Assembly: GCA_028285415.1 (NCBI GenBank) | Contig: JANQPF010000001.1 | Coordinates: 62,001-126,000 of the forward strand | DNA length: 64,000 bases | DNA from: Pseudomonadales bacterium | Lineage (GTDB): Bacteria; Pseudomonadota; Gammaproteobacteria; Pseudomonadales; Azotimanducaceae | Direction of reading: 5' to 3' | Part shown: piece by piece, positions 18,501 through 26,766 of the stretch | Layout: every line of letters starts with the position of its first letter | How positions within the stretch are numbered: the first letter of the stretch is position 1 | The notes under the pieces: model-generated | Told to the model about the DNA's origin: nothing | Database searches by the model: none | What the model saw: only the letters and a program-made list of their open reading frames with translations | Made by a program: the position numbers and the translations under genes

Positions 18501-20372
18501 CCGGCGATTCCGGTGCCAACGGAAACCGTCGAGCAGGTGGTGCAGCGGGTGCTGGCTGGCGGCTTTACCGAGCAACGCCCCGTGGTCGTTGCGCATCGGC
18601 CGAGATACACCGACAAAGATCTGATTCGTCCCGTCAAGAAGGTGCTGATCCACGCGCGCGGCTGCACCGCGGCGAAGCTCGTGCGCATCGCGCAGACAGA
18701 GGATATCGACGTGGTCCTGGTGCAGAGCGATCCAGACATGGAATCTGCCGTGGTGGATCAGCTGCGCGACCGGGATACGCTCGTCTGTATTGGCGGCAAC
18801 ACGCCGGACGAGAGTTATCTCAACGCCATGAGCGTGCTGAACGTGGCGGAGAACGAAGGCGTCGACAGCCTGCACCCTGGCATCGGTTTTCTGTCCGAGA
18901 ATTCATCGTTCGCCGAGCTGGTGCGCAGCCACGGTATCAACTTTGTCGGGCCATCGGTCGCCAGCATGGAGACGATGGGGAACAAATCGAATGCCATCAA
19001 CACGTCGCTGCGTCTGAACGTGCCGGTGGTACCCGGCAGCCACGGCATCCTGACGAATCCGGAGCGGGCTGCGGAGGTTGCCGAGGAGATTGGCTATCCG
19101 GTCCTCATCAAGGCGGTACACGGTGGCGGTGGCAAAGGCATACAAGTGGTCGAAGACCGCAACGACTTCGTTGAGCTCTTTCACCGCGTGACGATGGAAG
19201 CGCGGAGCGCCTTTGGCAACGGGGACGTTTATCTCGAGAAGTTTGTCACCTCGCTTCGGCACATCGAGGCGCAGCTGCTGCGCGACACGCACGGCAACAC
19301 GCACGTTCTCGGTATCCGCGATTGCAGCGTACAGCGCGACAAGCAGAAGGTGATCGAGGAGTCGGGATCCACCACGCTGCCCGAGCGGCTGCTGGCAACG
19401 GTCAAGCGCTCTACCGCCGATATTGCCAACGAAGTCAACTACGTTGGCGCCGGCACGGTGGAGTTCATCTATGACCTCGACTCGGATGCGGTCTATTTCA
19501 TGGAAATGAACACGCGTCTGCAGGTTGAGCATCCGGTGACGGAGTGGACCAGCGGCGTCGACATCGTGGCACAGCAGTTCAACATAGCGGGCGGCGGCTC
19601 CATCGCCGACCTCGAGGTTAAAGACGAAGGCTACGCCATCGAGGCGCGCGTTACGGCTGAGCGAATCCAGCAGATTGGCGATGGCAGTCTCGCCTTCAAG
19701 CCGCATCCCGGTCAGATCACGTCCTGCCAGTTTCCGATGGAAGACAACGTCGAGATCATCACCATGGCCGGCACGGACAAGTTCGTCTCACCCTACTACG
19801 ACAGCATGATCGCCCAGGTCATCGTCTACGCAGAAGACCGCGATGCGGCGATCGACAAGCTGGCTTCCTACCTCAGGCGTGTCACCATCTCCGGGATCTG
19901 TACGAACATCCCGCTCCTCATCCGCATCCTGGGCGACGATGTGTTCCGCAAGGGGGTCTATGATACGAACTACCTGCCGCAGCTGCTTGGCCGCATCGAC
20001 GTAGCCCAGCTGATCGACGAGATTGAGCAGGCAGGCAGCGGTGGAGAGGGCATCGATACGGAGGCCATCCGCATCGAGGAAAGTGAGGAGCTGAAGGTGC
20101 TGGCGCCGGCAACCGCCATCTTCTATTCGACGCCGTCGCCGTCGGAGCCGGAGTACGTCAACGTCGGCGATCGCGTGACGCTGGATCAGACGCTCTGTCA
20201 GCTGGAGGCGATGAAAATATTCACGCCGTTGTCGCTGGCTGACTTCAACACCGAAACGGAGCTCTACCCGACGGGGCACGAGTTTGAGGTTACGCGTGTC
20301 AACATGAGCAGCGGCCAGCAGGTCAACGTGGGTGATCTGTTGTTTGTCGTCAAACCGATCGCAGCGGCTTAA
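15522..20372 (+). CDS. Single-chain acyl-CoA carboxylase (CTalpha-linker-CTbeta-BC-biotinyl)
   Basis: One 1616-residue frame holds every part of a biotin-dependent acetyl/acyl-CoA carboxylase. Residues about 100-260 are AccA-like (FMDTPGADAREAANADNQ, then GLGYSGGAIPL). About 820-985 are AccD-like (CGIVTGFGKL, FISSGGMQTKEG, FGDCTGGAQASF), without the AccD zinc finger. About 1037-1490 are biotin carboxylase with the ATP loop HGGGGKG and the active-site stretch EMNTRLQVEHPVTE. About 1525-1616 are a biotinyl domain with EAMKIF; the biotin Lys is K1565. Residues 260-820 match nothing I know and look helical. The start is GTG 15522 (MEKQLIEGDRLYL); upstream frame lies in moaB. Expected reaction: ATP- and bicarbonate-dependent carboxylation, probably acetyl-CoA to malonyl-CoA. 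It is divergent from moaB-thiolase-fabY. Confidence 0.9.
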   Translation: MEKQLIEGDRLYLIAESLAKDFSLFPDISQEQEPVQGLLTQAQIERRTEELANLDIDAYVEAAVSPAEDQTRTPAPEIIRQLGQIVEEESAGPYYQAMLNMDFGGGSTRLVGFLAQDRSSDLGSWMPEHHLRAAGFADYCSTRSIPMVTFMDTPGADAREAANADNQAHSISRLIAEMSNVDVPTVGLIYGLGYSGGAIPLAASNMILSLRDGVFSTIQPPSLANIARRLNLSWQECAKYVGVSPYELHAQGNIDGIVDYTPNDSIDKLENLRTAIIGSIANVEARVKEFVAENPYILDHYRQSLQRYLNPSPQLQAMQTSASLKLTKNPTEYLNVFGVAYRYLRYLQVRKRIKATTTQQYGRLATQELPKGELHIRADRERRQAFLTWLQDPDKIVYDDVLSKVWRNYHEKRQALHDERGRIAQLIFGEPKQNYEDARASLLSSIGIFLYNRWKGESVGNLRALREYLHNHEDTRQILKVSDIGNARALLSAISADAEMLTILRERFTYEGKKLLALKGLDDKSEVFLTKLLTAELNLAITGPAMLGAIGHSDIHANRGLLHLRFPSFVKPTESLGKPVALSDMTVLDVLLDEELRDDFIRECENLLLFDSVYDQIIANLDSIAAEAQSDQSLSQASLDQLIETTLRFAASGLTLGDVERQAQPTVGMLRDQFFDWSQRLEKMPKGTDFYRQVEEWKKLSFPHLADALFVVVTHLFESLLSSYMAAMRDGKQYQGRIAPKNIGRRKDFWNRLNMAYNDLLMQNVLRKSRNSHRFTYEDLIDRYFDDWESRFDDLLSSDPCSFPGFRLSIEQALNKDLPPCGIVTGFGKLRGDGPRVGVVVSNVAFQAGAFDMASAEKFCRLLVECAEQHLPVVCFISSGGMQTKEGAGALFSMAAVNDRITRFVRDHDLPVIVFGFGDCTGGAQASFVTHPLVQTYYFSGTSMPFAGQIVVQSNLPLNSILSNYLSAHEGAMQGLVEHPFYPTIDEDLKAIDPAIPVPTETVEQVVQRVLAGGFTEQRPVVVAHRPRYTDKDLIRPVKKVLIHARGCTAAKLVRIAQTEDIDVVLVQSDPDMESAVVDQLRDRDTLVCIGGNTPDESYLNAMSVLNVAENEGVDSLHPGIGFLSENSSFAELVRSHGINFVGPSVASMETMGNKSNAINTSLRLNVPVVPGSHGILTNPERAAEVAEEIGYPVLIKAVHGGGGKGIQVVEDRNDFVELFHRVTMEARSAFGNGDVYLEKFVTSLRHIEAQLLRDTHGNTHVLGIRDCSVQRDKQKVIEESGSTTLPERLLATVKRSTADIANEVNYVGAGTVEFIYDLDSDAVYFMEMNTRLQVEHPVTEWTSGVDIVAQQFNIAGGGSIADLEVKDEGYAIEARVTAERIQQIGDGSLAFKPHPGQITSCQFPMEDNVEIITMAGTDKFVSPYYDSMIAQVIVYAEDRDAAIDKLASYLRRVTISGICTNIPLLIRILGDDVFRKGVYDTNYLPQLLGRIDVAQLIDEIEQAGSGGEGIDTEAIRIEESEELKVLAPATAIFYSTPSPSEPEYVNVGDRVTLDQTLCQLEAMKIFTPLSLADFNTETELYPTGHEFEVTRVNMSSGQQVNVGDLLFVVKPIAAA

Positions 20373-21103
20373 CCAGGGATGAGCATGCGCACGCCCTGCA
20401 CGACGCAGAGGGTGGCGATGAGCAGGATGATGGCCTGGCTCACTTTCTGAAACGCCGCATCGTTCCAGCGCATCAGAAGCATCGTGCCGAGGCGTGTACC
20501 GCCCACCGCCAGCGCGAGCGCCACGGCAAAAAGCCACCAGGGCAGCGTGGTCCCCAGCGATACGATAACGCCGTAGTACACGATCTTCAGAATGTGGCCA
20601 ATGGTCTGGGTCAGCGCTTTGTTGGCCACAATCTCCTGCCGCGTGAGCGGCGAGTTCAGATAGAACACGTCGAGCAGCGGACCCGACGCACCGGCCAGCA
20701 GCTGTGCGGCCGTGACCACAACGCCGCAGACGAAGGTGGTCAGCGGACGGGTCACGTCCAGACCGCGTAGCCGTTTGTTGGCGCGCGCAAGCCAGGGAAA
20801 GAGCCCCACCAGGATCAGCACCACCCCGGCGTCCGGCACGAGCGCAAGCCAGGTAAAGAAACCCACCGCAACGGCGGCACCGGCGAGGTAGGTCGGCAGA
20901 ATCTGCCAGCGGATGTGGGTACGCAGGAACCAGGCGCGCGAGCCGTTGGAGGTGGCCTGCACGGCACCGTGCAGGAGCATGGCGTTGGCAACAGACATGG
21001 TGCTGACCAGGATGGCCATCAGGATCATGCCACCCGCCATGCCGAGAATTCCCGACAGAACGCTGGTGGCAAGAACACTGACAAGCACGATCACATACAG
21101 CAT
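20369..21103 (-). CDS. Sulfite exporter TauE/SafE family membrane protein
   Basis: 244 residues with about eight hydrophobic segments and the internally duplicated TauE/SafE layout (GILGMAGGMILMAIL near the start, GASGPLLDVFYL in the second half). Family members move sulfite, sulfonates or other organic anions across the inner membrane; the substrate here is unknown. Its stop overlaps the convergent carboxylase stop (TTAA). The divergent LysR gene 85 bases upstream is the likely regulator. Confidence 0.87.
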   Translation of the reverse strand: MLYVIVLVSVLATSVLSGILGMAGGMILMAILVSTMSVANAMLLHGAVQATSNGSRAWFLRTHIRWQILPTYLAGAAVAVGFFTWLALVPDAGVVLILVGLFPWLARANKRLRGLDVTRPLTTFVCGVVVTAAQLLAGASGPLLDVFYLNSPLTRQEIVANKALTQTIGHILKIVYYGVIVSLGTTLPWWLFAVALALAVGGTRLGTMLLMRWNDAAFQKVSQAIILLIATLCVVQGVRMLIPG

Positions 21104-21188
21104 GGGTGCATGATGGCGACGGACAAACCATGAAAAAAGAGAATAGATGGAATATGATTGTTGCGTCTGTCGAAACTAAGCGGATCCC

Positions 21189-22043
21189 ATGATCGAAAAC
21201 CTGGAAACGCTTGTGGCGCTGTCGAAGGCCGGCACCATGATGGAAGCGAGTACGCAGCTGAAAATATCCCAGTCGGCGGTCAGCAAACGCATTGCCAACC
21301 TCGAGCGCTACTACGACCGCAAGCTCATCGAGCGCCACGGCCGCCGGGTGGTGTTCACGCACCACGGCACTCGGCTGGTGGAACGGGTTGGTCCACTCCT
21401 CTCCGAGCTGCGCAGCGTCTTTCTGGAGGACAACGCCCTGCGCAAAGGCAAAATCATCATGGGCGTGTCCGAAGCCATCCTTGCCAGCTGGGGGCCGCGA
21501 CTGTTCTCTCAGGCGGGCGAACAGCTCCCGGGCGTCGAGTTTGAATTCCACGCGCAGCGCTCTCCGGTGGTGCTCGATCGGCTGCGGTCCGGGGAATACA
21601 TGGTGGGGATCTGTACGGGATCACCCGACGCAGACACGGATCTCGTGAGCGAGGTCATCCGTCAGGAGCCCATGGTCATCGTGCCCTCGGGGCTTGCCAC
21701 CCTCGAGTACGGCGTGGGCGAACCGCTGAGCGTCATCACCATCGAATCGCGCTCCGGAGCCTGGGCATCGATCGAAGAAGACATGGCCCGGCTGAATCTC
21801 ACACGTGCGGTCTCGCTGGAGTCGTTTTTTGCGGTGGCGCAGATGGCCATTGCCGGCTTCGGCCATGGCCTGGTGCCCGCAGGCGTTGCGCTGACGCTCG
21901 GCGTGCAGCAGGATCAGTTCATTCCGCTCGCGGCGGAGGGTCTGACCCGCCCGGTGCGATTTGTTGCCCGCAAATCGATGTTCGCGCAGGACCTCGTGCG
22001 TTCTTTCTACACCGAGGTTTCGAGGCTCGCCGTCTCGGTTTGA
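21189..22043 (+). CDS. LysR family transcriptional regulator
   Basis: 284 residues. The N-terminal winged helix (about 1-60) has the LysR recognition helix as KISQSAVSKRIANLERYYDRKLIER. The C-terminal part is the LysR effector-binding fold. It is divergently transcribed from the TauE/SafE transporter, the classic arrangement in which a LysR protein controls its neighbour in response to a substrate. The inducer cannot be told. The 3' end overlaps hemH (convergent) by 37 bases. Confidence 0.9.
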   Translation: MIENLETLVALSKAGTMMEASTQLKISQSAVSKRIANLERYYDRKLIERHGRRVVFTHHGTRLVERVGPLLSELRSVFLEDNALRKGKIIMGVSEAILASWGPRLFSQAGEQLPGVEFEFHAQRSPVVLDRLRSGEYMVGICTGSPDADTDLVSEVIRQEPMVIVPSGLATLEYGVGEPLSVITIESRSGAWASIEEDMARLNLTRAVSLESFFAVAQMAIAGFGHGLVPAGVALTLGVQQDQFIPLAAEGLTRPVRFVARKSMFAQDLVRSFYTEVSRLAVSV

Positions 22044-23062
22044 GGGGCGAGCACGCCTTCGAGCATATCGCTCAGCGCGTCGACCCAGACCACATCGTCG
22101 TTCAGACAGGGGATAAGGTGGAAGTGCTCGCCGCCCGCTTCAAGGAACGTTTCGCGCCCCTGAATGCCCATTTCTTCGAGCGTCTCCAGGTTGTCGGCAA
22201 CGAAGGCGGGGCACACCAGCGCGAGGTTTTTCACCCCGCGGCCGGGTAACTCCGCCAGTACCTGATCCGTGTACGGCGTCAGCCACGGCAGTCGTCCGAG
22301 GCGCGATTGAAAGCTTACCGAGTAGTGCTCAGCGTCGATGCCGAGGTCCGCAGCCAGATTGCGCGACGTCACGAACACCTGATGGCGGTAACACGTTGCG
22401 TGTGCCGGGGAGGCGGTTTCGCAACAGGACTCGCTCTGCAGGCAGTGCGCTCCGGTCGGATCTGCCTTCGTCAGATGCCGCTCGGGTAAGCCGTGATAAC
22501 TCATGAGCAGGTGATCCACTTCTGGCGGCAGATGCGCCTTGACCGAAGCGGCGAGCGCCTGGCGGTATGCCGGGTGTGCGTAGAACGGCGGCAGGAACTC
22601 TACCCGTATCGCCGCGGGCAGGATCTTGTTGACCGCTTCGACGATGGTGGTCACGGTGGAATCGGCGTACTGAGGATAGAGCGGCACAACGACGAGGTGG
22701 TCGACGCCAGCTTCAGCCAGCTCCGCGACTGCTGCCTGGATCGAGGGTTCGCCGTAGCGCATGGCAAGGCTGACCGGGCGCGGGCTGCGTTGCTGCATTG
22801 CCGCCTGCAGCGCCTGGCTGTGTATGAGCAGCGGCGAACCGGTGTCGGTCCAGATGGATGCGTAGGCATGGGCGCTTGCCTTGGGGCGAAATGGCAGAAT
22901 GAATGCGCTGACGATGAGACGCCGGATAGGCCAGGGCACGTCGAGCACGTGTCGGTCCATGAGGAACTCGTCGAGGTAGCTGCGAACGTCGGCTGTGGAT
23001 GGCGATGCGGGCGTGCCCAGGTTGATGAGCAGAACGCCAGTGCTGTGCCCGGTCTTCTTCAA
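22007..23062 (-). CDS. hemH: Ferrochelatase
   Basis: Inserts Fe2+ into protoporphyrin IX, the last step of haem synthesis. 351 residues with the family motifs GVLLINLGTPASPS at the start, VVVPLYPQYADST, and the catalytic His in LLMSYHGLPERHL. A Cys-rich stretch (HCLQSESCCETASPAHATC) is in the region typical of proteobacterial enzymes. I chose TTG 23062 (LKKTGHSTGVLL), which has AGG seven bases upstream; longer readings add residues with no family match. It is divergent from hisH. Confidence 0.94.
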   Translation of the reverse strand: MKKTGHSTGVLLINLGTPASPSTADVRSYLDEFLMDRHVLDVPWPIRRLIVSAFILPFRPKASAHAYASIWTDTGSPLLIHSQALQAAMQQRSPRPVSLAMRYGEPSIQAAVAELAEAGVDHLVVVPLYPQYADSTVTTIVEAVNKILPAAIRVEFLPPFYAHPAYRQALAASVKAHLPPEVDHLLMSYHGLPERHLTKADPTGAHCLQSESCCETASPAHATCYRHQVFVTSRNLAADLGIDAEHYSVSFQSRLGRLPWLTPYTDQVLAELPGRGVKNLALVCPAFVADNLETLEEMGIQGRETFLEAGGEHFHLIPCLNDDVVWVDALSDMLEGVLAPQTETASLETSV

Positions 23063-23130
23063 TGTGTTACCTGTTTGTTGATGCCAGAACGCTGTCCATT
23101 CTGGACAGCAGCTAGTTAAGAAAACGTCAA

Positions 23131-23139
23131 TGCTATAGT
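23131..23139 (+). promoter_or_regulatory. Extended -10 promoter of hisHF
   Basis: TGCTATAGT is a TGn-extended -10 box (TATAGT at 23134-23139), about 67 bases before the hisH GTG. No good -35 is visible at 17 bases, as is common for extended -10 promoters. Confidence 0.5.
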
Positions 23140-23205
23140 ATCCGCGCTCCCGGGATGCAGCGCCACGTCGGCATCCCGCCCCGATTTTGGACATTGGAAT
23201 CTCGA

Positions 23206-23823
23206 GTGACCCTGATAGTCGACTATGACGCCGGCAACCTGCGCAGCGTGCAGCGGGCGTGTCGCGAAGTAGGCCGCGATGCTGAGATCTGCGCGGACCC
23301 CGATCGCCTGCGTCACGCCGAACGCGTGATTTTCCCCGGCGTGGGGGCAGCCGGCAGCGCCATGAAAAGTCTCACTTCGCGGGGCCTGGATGAGGCTCTC
23401 AAGGAGGTCATTGCCGACGGCCGTCCGGTGCTGGGTATCTGTCTCGGTCTGCAGATCAGCCTCGACTACTCGGAGGAGAACGACACGACCACGCTGGGCC
23501 TCATTCCCGGCAGGGTAGAGCGCTTCGACTTCAACAATCCCGAGCTCAAGATCCCGCATATGGGCTGGAACGAGGTGCGTCCGGTCAAATCCCATCCGGT
23601 GCTCGCCGGGATCGAGCCCGGTGACGAGTTTTATTTTGTGCACGGCTATTACCCGGTACCGACAGATTCAGTGTCTGTATATGCCGAGTCCGACTATGAG
23701 CATGATTTCGCGTCGGCGATCGGCCGGGACAACTATTTTGCGACGCAGTTTCACCCGGAAAAGAGCGGCCGGGTGGGGTTGCGTCTCCTTGCTAATTTTG
23801 CCGCATGGGACGGTCAATGCTGA
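23206..23823 (+). CDS. hisH: Imidazole glycerol phosphate synthase, glutaminase subunit
   Basis: Class I glutamine amidotransferase of 205 residues that feeds ammonia to HisF in histidine synthesis. The nucleophile is C79 in [10 protein letters not shown]; the His-Glu pair is in TQFHPEKSG near residue 190. The oxyanion-loop region [10 protein letters not shown] is present. The start is GTG 23206 ([14 protein letters not shown]); the upstream extension has no similarity. It overlaps hisF by 7 bases. The other his genes are not in this window. Confidence 0.95.
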   Translation: MTLIVDYDAGNLRSVQRACREVGRDAEICADPDRLRHAERVIFPGVGAAGSAMKSLTSRGLDEALKEVIADGRPVLGICLGLQISLDYSEENDTTTLGLIPGRVERFDFNNPELKIPHMGWNEVRPVKSHPVLAGIEPGDEFYFVHGYYPVPTDSVSVYAESDYEHDFASAIGRDNYFATQFHPEKSGRVGLRLLANFAAWDGQC

Positions 23824-24596
23824 GCAAACGTTTGATAGCTTGTCTCGACGTGCGTGACGGCAAGCTTGCCAAGAGCGTGAAGTTTGTGGATACGAAGGAC
23901 ATCGGCGATCCGGTCGAGAAAGCACGGGAGTATTACCTCGACGGTCTCGATGAGCTCGTGTTCTACGACATCACGGCGTCCAGCGACAGGCGCAACATCA
24001 TGCTCGATGTGGTGGAGGCGGTAGCAAGTCAGGTGTTCATACCGCTTTCCGTCGGCGGAGGCGTGCGCAGCGTTGCCGACGCCACCGACCTGCGTCTGGC
24101 CGGGGCTGAGAAGATCAACGTCAATTCGGCAGCCGTGCAGCGACCCGCGCTCATCGCTGAGTGCGCCGAAGCGGTGGGTAATCAAAACATTGTCCTCTCC
24201 ATGGACATTCTGCGGGTGGACGAGAGTGAGCAGACGCCGTCGGGATACGAGATTGTCATCAACGGAGGGCGCACGAGGACGGGAATGGACGCACTGGCCT
24301 GGGCGCTGGAAGGAGAGAATCTCGGCGCCGGTGAGCTGGTTGTGAACTCGATCGATGCGGACGGCACAAAAGCGGGCTATGAGCTGAAGCTGACCGCCAT
24401 GCTGGCCGAGGCGGTGCGGATTCCCGTCATTGCTTCGGGTGGCGCAGGGGAACCCGCGCATCTCTACGATGCGCTGACGGCCGGCAAAGCGGATGCCGCG
24501 CTGGTGGCGTCGATGGTGCATTACGGCGACTACACCGTGAGCGGTTTGAAAGCCTACCTGCACGATCGGGGTCTGAAAATGCGCATGTCCTGGTAA
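23817..24596 (+). CDS. hisF: Imidazole glycerol phosphate synthase, cyclase subunit
   Basis: TIM-barrel cyclase of 259 residues that, with HisH, makes imidazole glycerol phosphate and AICAR. The first catalytic Asp lies in ACLDVRDGK; the second corresponds to the Asp in LSMDILRV. The phosphate-binding GGGVRS and SGGAGEP loops are present. I chose ATG 23817 ([12 protein letters not shown]), the standard HisF start, which overlaps hisH and indicates coupling. An ATG 12 bases earlier is possible but less typical. Confidence 0.94.
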   Translation: MLSKRLIACLDVRDGKLAKSVKFVDTKDIGDPVEKAREYYLDGLDELVFYDITASSDRRNIMLDVVEAVASQVFIPLSVGGGVRSVADATDLRLAGAEKINVNSAAVQRPALIAECAEAVGNQNIVLSMDILRVDESEQTPSGYEIVINGGRTRTGMDALAWALEGENLGAGELVVNSIDADGTKAGYELKLTAMLAEAVRIPVIASGGAGEPAHLYDALTAGKADAALVASMVHYGDYTVSGLKAYLHDRGLKMRMSW

Positions 24597-24612
24597 CGGT
24601 GGGGAGGAAGTC

Positions 24613-25581
24613 GTGAAAGCAATTCAGGTGGAAAATGGCGTCCTCGTCTGGGCAGATGCCGCGGATGAGGCCTGTGGCCCCGGCCAGGTGCGGATCAGGG
24701 TGAGCGCCAGCGCCGTGAACCGCGCCGATCTCGTGCAGGTGAGTGGCGGTTACCCGCCGCCGCCCGGCGCGAGCCCCGTGCTTGGTCTCGAGTGTGCAGG
24801 CTCGGTGGTCGAAATTGGCGAGGGCGTGCAGAGCGTTGCCGTAGGGGACGCCGTCTGCGCGTTGCTTGCCGGCGGGGGATACGCCGAAGAAGTGGTGGTT
24901 CCGGCGGGTCAGGTACTGCCTGTGCCGGCGGGCTTGAACATGACCCAGGCGGCTGCGCTGCCGGAAGTGTTTGCCACGGCCTATTTGAACATCTACATGG
25001 AAGCGGGCCTCAGGCGTCAGGAGAAAGTGGTGGTGCACGCTGGCGCCAGCGGCGTAGGTACGGCGGCCATACAGCTCCTGAAAGCGAGCGGCAATCCCTG
25101 TTTTGTCACCGCCGGAACCGCTGAAAAAATTGCGCAGTGCGTCGCGCTCGGTGCCGATGCCGGTTTCAATCGACACGAGGGTGCCTTTCTCGATGCCGTC
25201 ACCGCCTGGGCGGGCGAAGGCGGGGTGGACGTCATTCTGGATCCCGTGGGAGCAAGCTATCTTGCCGACAATCTTGCTGCCCTCGGCCTCGAAGGCCGTC
25301 TTGTCCTCATTGGTCTCATGGGTGGCGTGCAGGCGGAGCTCAATCTTGGTCTCATGATGATGAAACGGCTGAGAATCATTGGCTCCACGCTGCGGGCACG
25401 GTCCATCGGCGAGAAGGCGCTGGTGATGGATGCGCTGCGGGAGCGCGTCTGGCCGCTGATCGAAGACGGCGAAATCAAGCCGATCATCGAGGCGGAAGTA
25501 CCGCTGCCGGAGGCCCAGCGCGCGCACGAGCTCGTTGCGGCAAACGACACGGTGGGTAAGGTCGTTCTGACCCTCGGCTGA
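24613..25581 (+). CDS. NAD(P)H-quinone oxidoreductase (zinc-free MDR, PIG3-like)
   Basis: 322-residue medium-chain dehydrogenase/reductase. The N-terminal GroES-like part has NRADLVQVSGGYPPPPGAS, diagnostic of the PIG3/quinone oxidoreductase branch. The Rossmann part has HAGASGVGTAAIQLL. No zinc-binding Cys set is present. It likely uses NADPH to reduce quinones or enones. The start is GTG 24613 with GGGGAGGAAG just upstream. It follows hisF by 16 bases and may be co-transcribed, but no shared pathway is apparent. Confidence 0.9.
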   Translation: MKAIQVENGVLVWADAADEACGPGQVRIRVSASAVNRADLVQVSGGYPPPPGASPVLGLECAGSVVEIGEGVQSVAVGDAVCALLAGGGYAEEVVVPAGQVLPVPAGLNMTQAAALPEVFATAYLNIYMEAGLRRQEKVVVHAGASGVGTAAIQLLKASGNPCFVTAGTAEKIAQCVALGADAGFNRHEGAFLDAVTAWAGEGGVDVILDPVGASYLADNLAALGLEGRLVLIGLMGGVQAELNLGLMMMKRLRIIGSTLRARSIGEKALVMDALRERVWPLIEDGEIKPIIEAEVPLPEAQRAHELVAANDTVGKVVLTLG

Positions 25582-25698
25582 ACGGTTGCCGCAAAACGGT
25601 ACCGTTCATCTGCGACTCGCTACCGCCCGTAGGGCCGCGCTTCAGGCTTGCGCACGCCTTATTTAGTCTGTCATCAATCAAAATTGGCGGACGAATGC
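25582..25698. other. Intergenic region before the minor-pilin operon
   Basis: 117 bases. A perfect 12-base palindrome (AACGGTACCGTT) sits at 25595-25606, just after the quinone oxidoreductase stop; no T-run follows it. No convincing sigma70 or sigma54 promoter for the pilin operon was found here, although one is expected. Confidence 0.4.
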
Positions 25699-26163
25699 AT
25701 GAAAACGCGCGGTTTCACATTAATTGAGCTCATGGCAGCCCTCGTTATCTTTGCCCTGATCTCAGCCATAGCGATTCCCCTGTACACCAACTATTCCCAG
25801 CGCACCTTTCGCACGGAGGTCATGACCGAGCTGATGAGCTGTGCCCAGGCGTTGGAACGTTTCAATGCAATTAACTTTACGTACGTCGGGGCGGTCGACA
25901 ATGACGGCGACGGCTCGGCCGACGCCGGCGCGGCTGCCGGTGCGCCGGCGGAAGACGTGTGTGAAGTCTTCGCAAGCATTCGCGGCGGCCGCTATGCCGT
26001 GAACATTGTCACAACGGTTGACACTTACGACTTCACGGCAACGCCGGCGGGCTCCATGGCGAACACCGGCATCCTGACCCTCGACGAGGCCGGCGCCCGC
26101 TGGTGGGACGAAGGGAATGACGGCATGGATATCGGTATCGACGACAACTGGCAGGAAGGCTGA
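25699..26163 (+). CDS. pilE: Type IV minor pilin PilE-like
   Basis: 154 residues. The class III leader MKTRG is cut before FTLIELMAALVIFALISAIA, with the conserved Glu at mature position 5, so PilD should process and methylate it. The mature part has two Cys suited to a C-terminal disulfide loop and an acidic DNDGDGSADAG stretch that resembles a Ca-binding loop. I chose ATG 25699; the longer frame adds a non-leader N-terminus. It heads the fimT-pilVWX-pilY1-pilY2 cluster. In P. aeruginosa pilE lies at the other end, so the order differs. Confidence 0.88.
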   Translation: MKTRGFTLIELMAALVIFALISAIAIPLYTNYSQRTFRTEVMTELMSCAQALERFNAINFTYVGAVDNDGDGSADAGAAAGAPAEDVCEVFASIRGGRYAVNIVTTVDTYDFTATPAGSMANTGILTLDEAGARWWDEGNDGMDIGIDDNWQEG

Positions 26164-26239
26164 TACGGGGTATCGGCGTCCTGCTACCGCTCGTCGCGCT
26201 CAGGTAGGCCCCTCCGGCAACTTCTTTTAGGTTAGGCTC

Positions 26240-26752
26240 ATGAAAGCACCCCGAAAACAGGCAAAAGGTTTTACGATCATCGAGCTGATGGTCGCGCTGA
26301 CCATTGCCGCGACGATGATGGCGTTTGCCATACCGGCGTTTAACGACTTCACCACGCAGCGCCAGATGGCCGCCAACGTCAACTCGATGATTGGTGCCAT
26401 CAACTTTGCGCGCAGTGAAGCCGCCCGCCTTGGCGGCACCGTGACGGTGCAGTCGGCGGACGCCTCGAGTGCCGGTAACGAGTGGGGCGAAGGGTTCTGC
26501 ATCCAGGTAGGTGACCCCGGTAACTGTGCCAATCCCCTCAGGGATTTCACGATCGAAGGTGAGGTCACCTTCAACGCGCTGGGTGGTCTGAACGGCATCG
26601 ACAGCCTGTCATTCAACTCCAGAGGCCTCATGATCGGTGGCATGGTGGGCTCCATTCAGCTTTGCGGCCAGGACACGGACGACGATCCGGGCCGAACGAT
26701 CAACATCAATGCCATTGGACGGGCAAACATCGTCGATCTCACGTGTTTCTAG
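26240..26752 (+). CDS. fimT: FimT/FimU (GspH-type) minor pilin
   Basis: 170 residues with a type IV leader MKAPRKQAKG and the processed start FTIIELMVALTIAATMMAFAIPAF. The GspH/FimT domain follows (INFARSEAARLGGTVTV, then FNSRGLMIGGMVGSIQLCG). FimT/FimU proteins sit in the minor-pilin complex that primes and caps the pilus; some FimT proteins bind DNA during uptake. Which of the two roles applies cannot be decided from sequence alone. Confidence 0.88.
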   Translation: MKAPRKQAKGFTIIELMVALTIAATMMAFAIPAFNDFTTQRQMAANVNSMIGAINFARSEAARLGGTVTVQSADASSAGNEWGEGFCIQVGDPGNCANPLRDFTIEGEVTFNALGGLNGIDSLSFNSRGLMIGGMVGSIQLCGQDTDDDPGRTININAIGRANIVDLTCF

Positions 26753-26766
26753 GGAGAGGCAGTAAC

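Noticed and set aside
25684-25700. sigma54-like promoter (TGGCGGACGAATGCA) before the pilE-like gene
   Set aside because: The spacing between the GG and GC elements is off by one and the element overlaps the start codon.
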